Below, in pieces: positions 4,417 to 5,364 of a stretch of DNA of 5,364 nucleotides. The DNA is from Caulobacteraceae bacterium. GTDB taxonomy: Bacteria > Pseudomonadota > Alphaproteobacteria > Caulobacterales > Caulobacteraceae. Position 1 is the stretch's first letter. Each line of letters starts with the position of its first letter. The DNA lies in NCBI GenBank assembly GCA_004144935.1, contig SDZP01000249.1, forward strand, positions 1 through 5,364, in the 5' to 3' direction. Made by a program: the position numbers and the translations under genes. The notes beneath the pieces are model-generated. The model was not told the origin of the DNA. It worked only from the letters and a program-made list of their open reading frames with translations, and did not search any database.

Positions 4417-5364
4417 CTAGTATTGAAAGGCCAGCACGCGGCGACGGAGGTCCCGCGCGTAGGCGTCGAAATTCTGCGGCGTCAGCTGATGCTCACCAGC
4501 CCCGATCGCCTTTAGCATGTAGCGGTAATGCGCGGCCTGGAGAACATGTCCGGGGTCGCTGTAGTTTTCCGCGTCCTGCACCAGCCAGGGCTCGTCGAAG
4601 GCGAAGATCCGCACCCCCGGCAGCCCGGCCATCGCCTCGACCGCGCAGCGGCGCAGGACCAGGTGGTCGGCGATCGAGGGGCGGATCTTGGACAGCGACG
4701 GGTGGGTGGCCACCGAGGAATAGAAGCTGAGGTGATAGGGCGGCACCACGATGTCCAGGGTGCGGCCCTGGGCGCTAAGCTTGCGGGCGAAGGGCGCCAG
4801 GGTGTCGCGCAGCGGCGCGAAATCCTGGCAGGTCAGGCGGGCCGGGGCGGCGACGATGTCGCGCGCCTCCGCCACCGCCCGGCGCATCTGGGCGACGCCG
4901 CGGGGGGAGTGGCCCCGCACCCGGACCCGCTCGGTCAGGGTCTCGTGCGCGGCGTAGCCTTCGTGGCCCGGCTGGATGGCGCCGGTGGTGGCAAGGCCCC
5001 AGGACAGCCGCAGGGCCGTCATGTCGTTGGCCAGGAAGTGGTCGCCCGGCCTGTCGCCGTAGATGTGGAAGGGAAAGCTGGCCCGCGCCTCGCTGGCCGG
5101 CAGCATGTAGGTGTAGTCGAGGGCGGTGATCACATGGCGCACGCGGGGCATCTCGTCGGCCACCTTGTGCAGCACCAGGGCGACGTCCTTCGGCCGGCTG
5201 CCGTAGTAGGCGAAGTTGCCCGGGTGGCGGGCGTAGGGCAGTAGCCGAGCCATGTCCTTCGGGCGGAAAGCGGCCGAGGTCGAGCCGCCGACCACCAGGG
5301 TGTCGTAGTCGCCGCGGCCGGCGAGGTTCAGCAGGTAGGGCGCGAGATCGGGGGACTGGGCCTC
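4417..5364 (-). CDS. SGNH/GDSL-hydrolase-like protein, N-terminus beyond the window
   Basis: The frame is open from the TAG at 4419-4417 to the right edge, giving 315 visible residues, so the start is outside; an internal GTG at 5295 is not the true start because it lies inside the first conserved strand. Near the visible N-terminus, YDTLVVGGSTSAAF (20-33) has the strand plus Gly-x-Ser pattern of SGNH block I, with Ser28 the candidate nucleophile. Near the C-terminus, NYSDPGHVLQAAHY (267-280) supplies an Asp-x-x-His pair (Asp270, His273) where the catalytic Asp and His are expected. About 200 residues separate the two blocks. Proteins of this kind often sit in surface-polysaccharide or acylation loci and commonly have an N-terminal membrane anchor, which cannot be checked here. 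The TAG is 15 bases before the methyltransferase ATG, so the genes are likely cotranscribed. Role inferred: acyl transfer or hydrolysis outside the cytoplasmic membrane. Assignment rests on motifs. Confidence 0.72.
   Translation of the reverse strand, partial: EAQSPDLAPYLLNLAGRGDYDTLVVGGSTSAAFRPKDMARLLPYARHPGNFAYYGSRPKDVALVLHKVADEMPRVRHVITALDYTYMLPASEARASFPFHIYGDRPGDHFLANDMTALRLSWGLATTGAIQPGHEGYAAHETLTERVRVRGHSPRGVAQMRRAVAEARDIVAAPARLTCQDFAPLRDTLAPFARKLSAQGRTLDIVVPPYHLSFYSSVATHPSLSKIRPSIADHLVLRRCAVEAMAGLPGVRIFAFDEPWLVQDAENYSDPGHVLQAAHYRYMLKAIGAGEHQLTPQNFDAYARDLRRRVLAFQY

Noticed and set aside
3613..4515. A 300-codon open frame on the plus strand opposite the methyltransferase and the end of the SGNH gene
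   Set aside because: No domain or ribosome site; it spans two real genes on the other strand and is explained by their codon bias.
1..5364. Mobile elements, CRISPR array or attachment sites
   Set aside because: No transposase, integrase, terminal inverted repeats, regularly spaced repeats or tRNA-linked duplications are visible.

Overview
This is a high-GC window, with protein-coding genes strongly biased to G or C at third codon positions. It is most likely from a proteobacterium; an alphaproteobacterium of the Caulobacterales or Sphingomonadales type would fit the composition and gene style, but no marker gene here proves that. Every convincing gene lies on the minus strand, so the window reads biologically from right to left.

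Right to left, positions 5364 to 923 hold one tightly packed operon. Its genes are an SGNH/GDSL-hydrolase-like protein (5' end beyond the window), a class I SAM-dependent methyltransferase, a free-standing acyl carrier protein, a single-domain MaoC-type hot-dog dehydratase, and a full-length FkbH-family HAD-IIIC protein. The junctions are 15 nt, a 4-nt GTGA overlap, 1 nt, and a 4-nt ATGA overlap, so the five proteins are probably made together. No polyketide synthase, adenylation or ketosynthase domain is visible.

FkbH proteins are known to load a phosphoglycerate-derived three-carbon unit onto a carrier protein. The cassette therefore looks like a small pathway that builds an unusual acyl group on a dedicated carrier: FkbH loads the ACP, MaoC may dehydrate or hydrate the tethered acyl group, and the methyltransferase may methylate it or an acceptor. 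The SGNH protein may help move the group to, or remove it from, a surface glycan or lipid. The last steps are inference; the logic resembles dlt operons (carrier protein plus SGNH protein DltD) with FkbH in place of the adenylating enzyme.

Positions 922 to 524 are about 400 bases with no convincing independent gene. They contain several dyad and direct repeats, including an 18-base perfect inverted repeat beside the next gene. Positions 523 to 1 encode the N-terminal 174 residues of a TetR-family repressor whose C-terminus runs off the left edge. Its start is ambiguous because the same frame stays open for a further 100 codons upstream. The inverted repeat overlaps a weak promoter placed so that the repressor mRNA could be leaderless and self-repressed.
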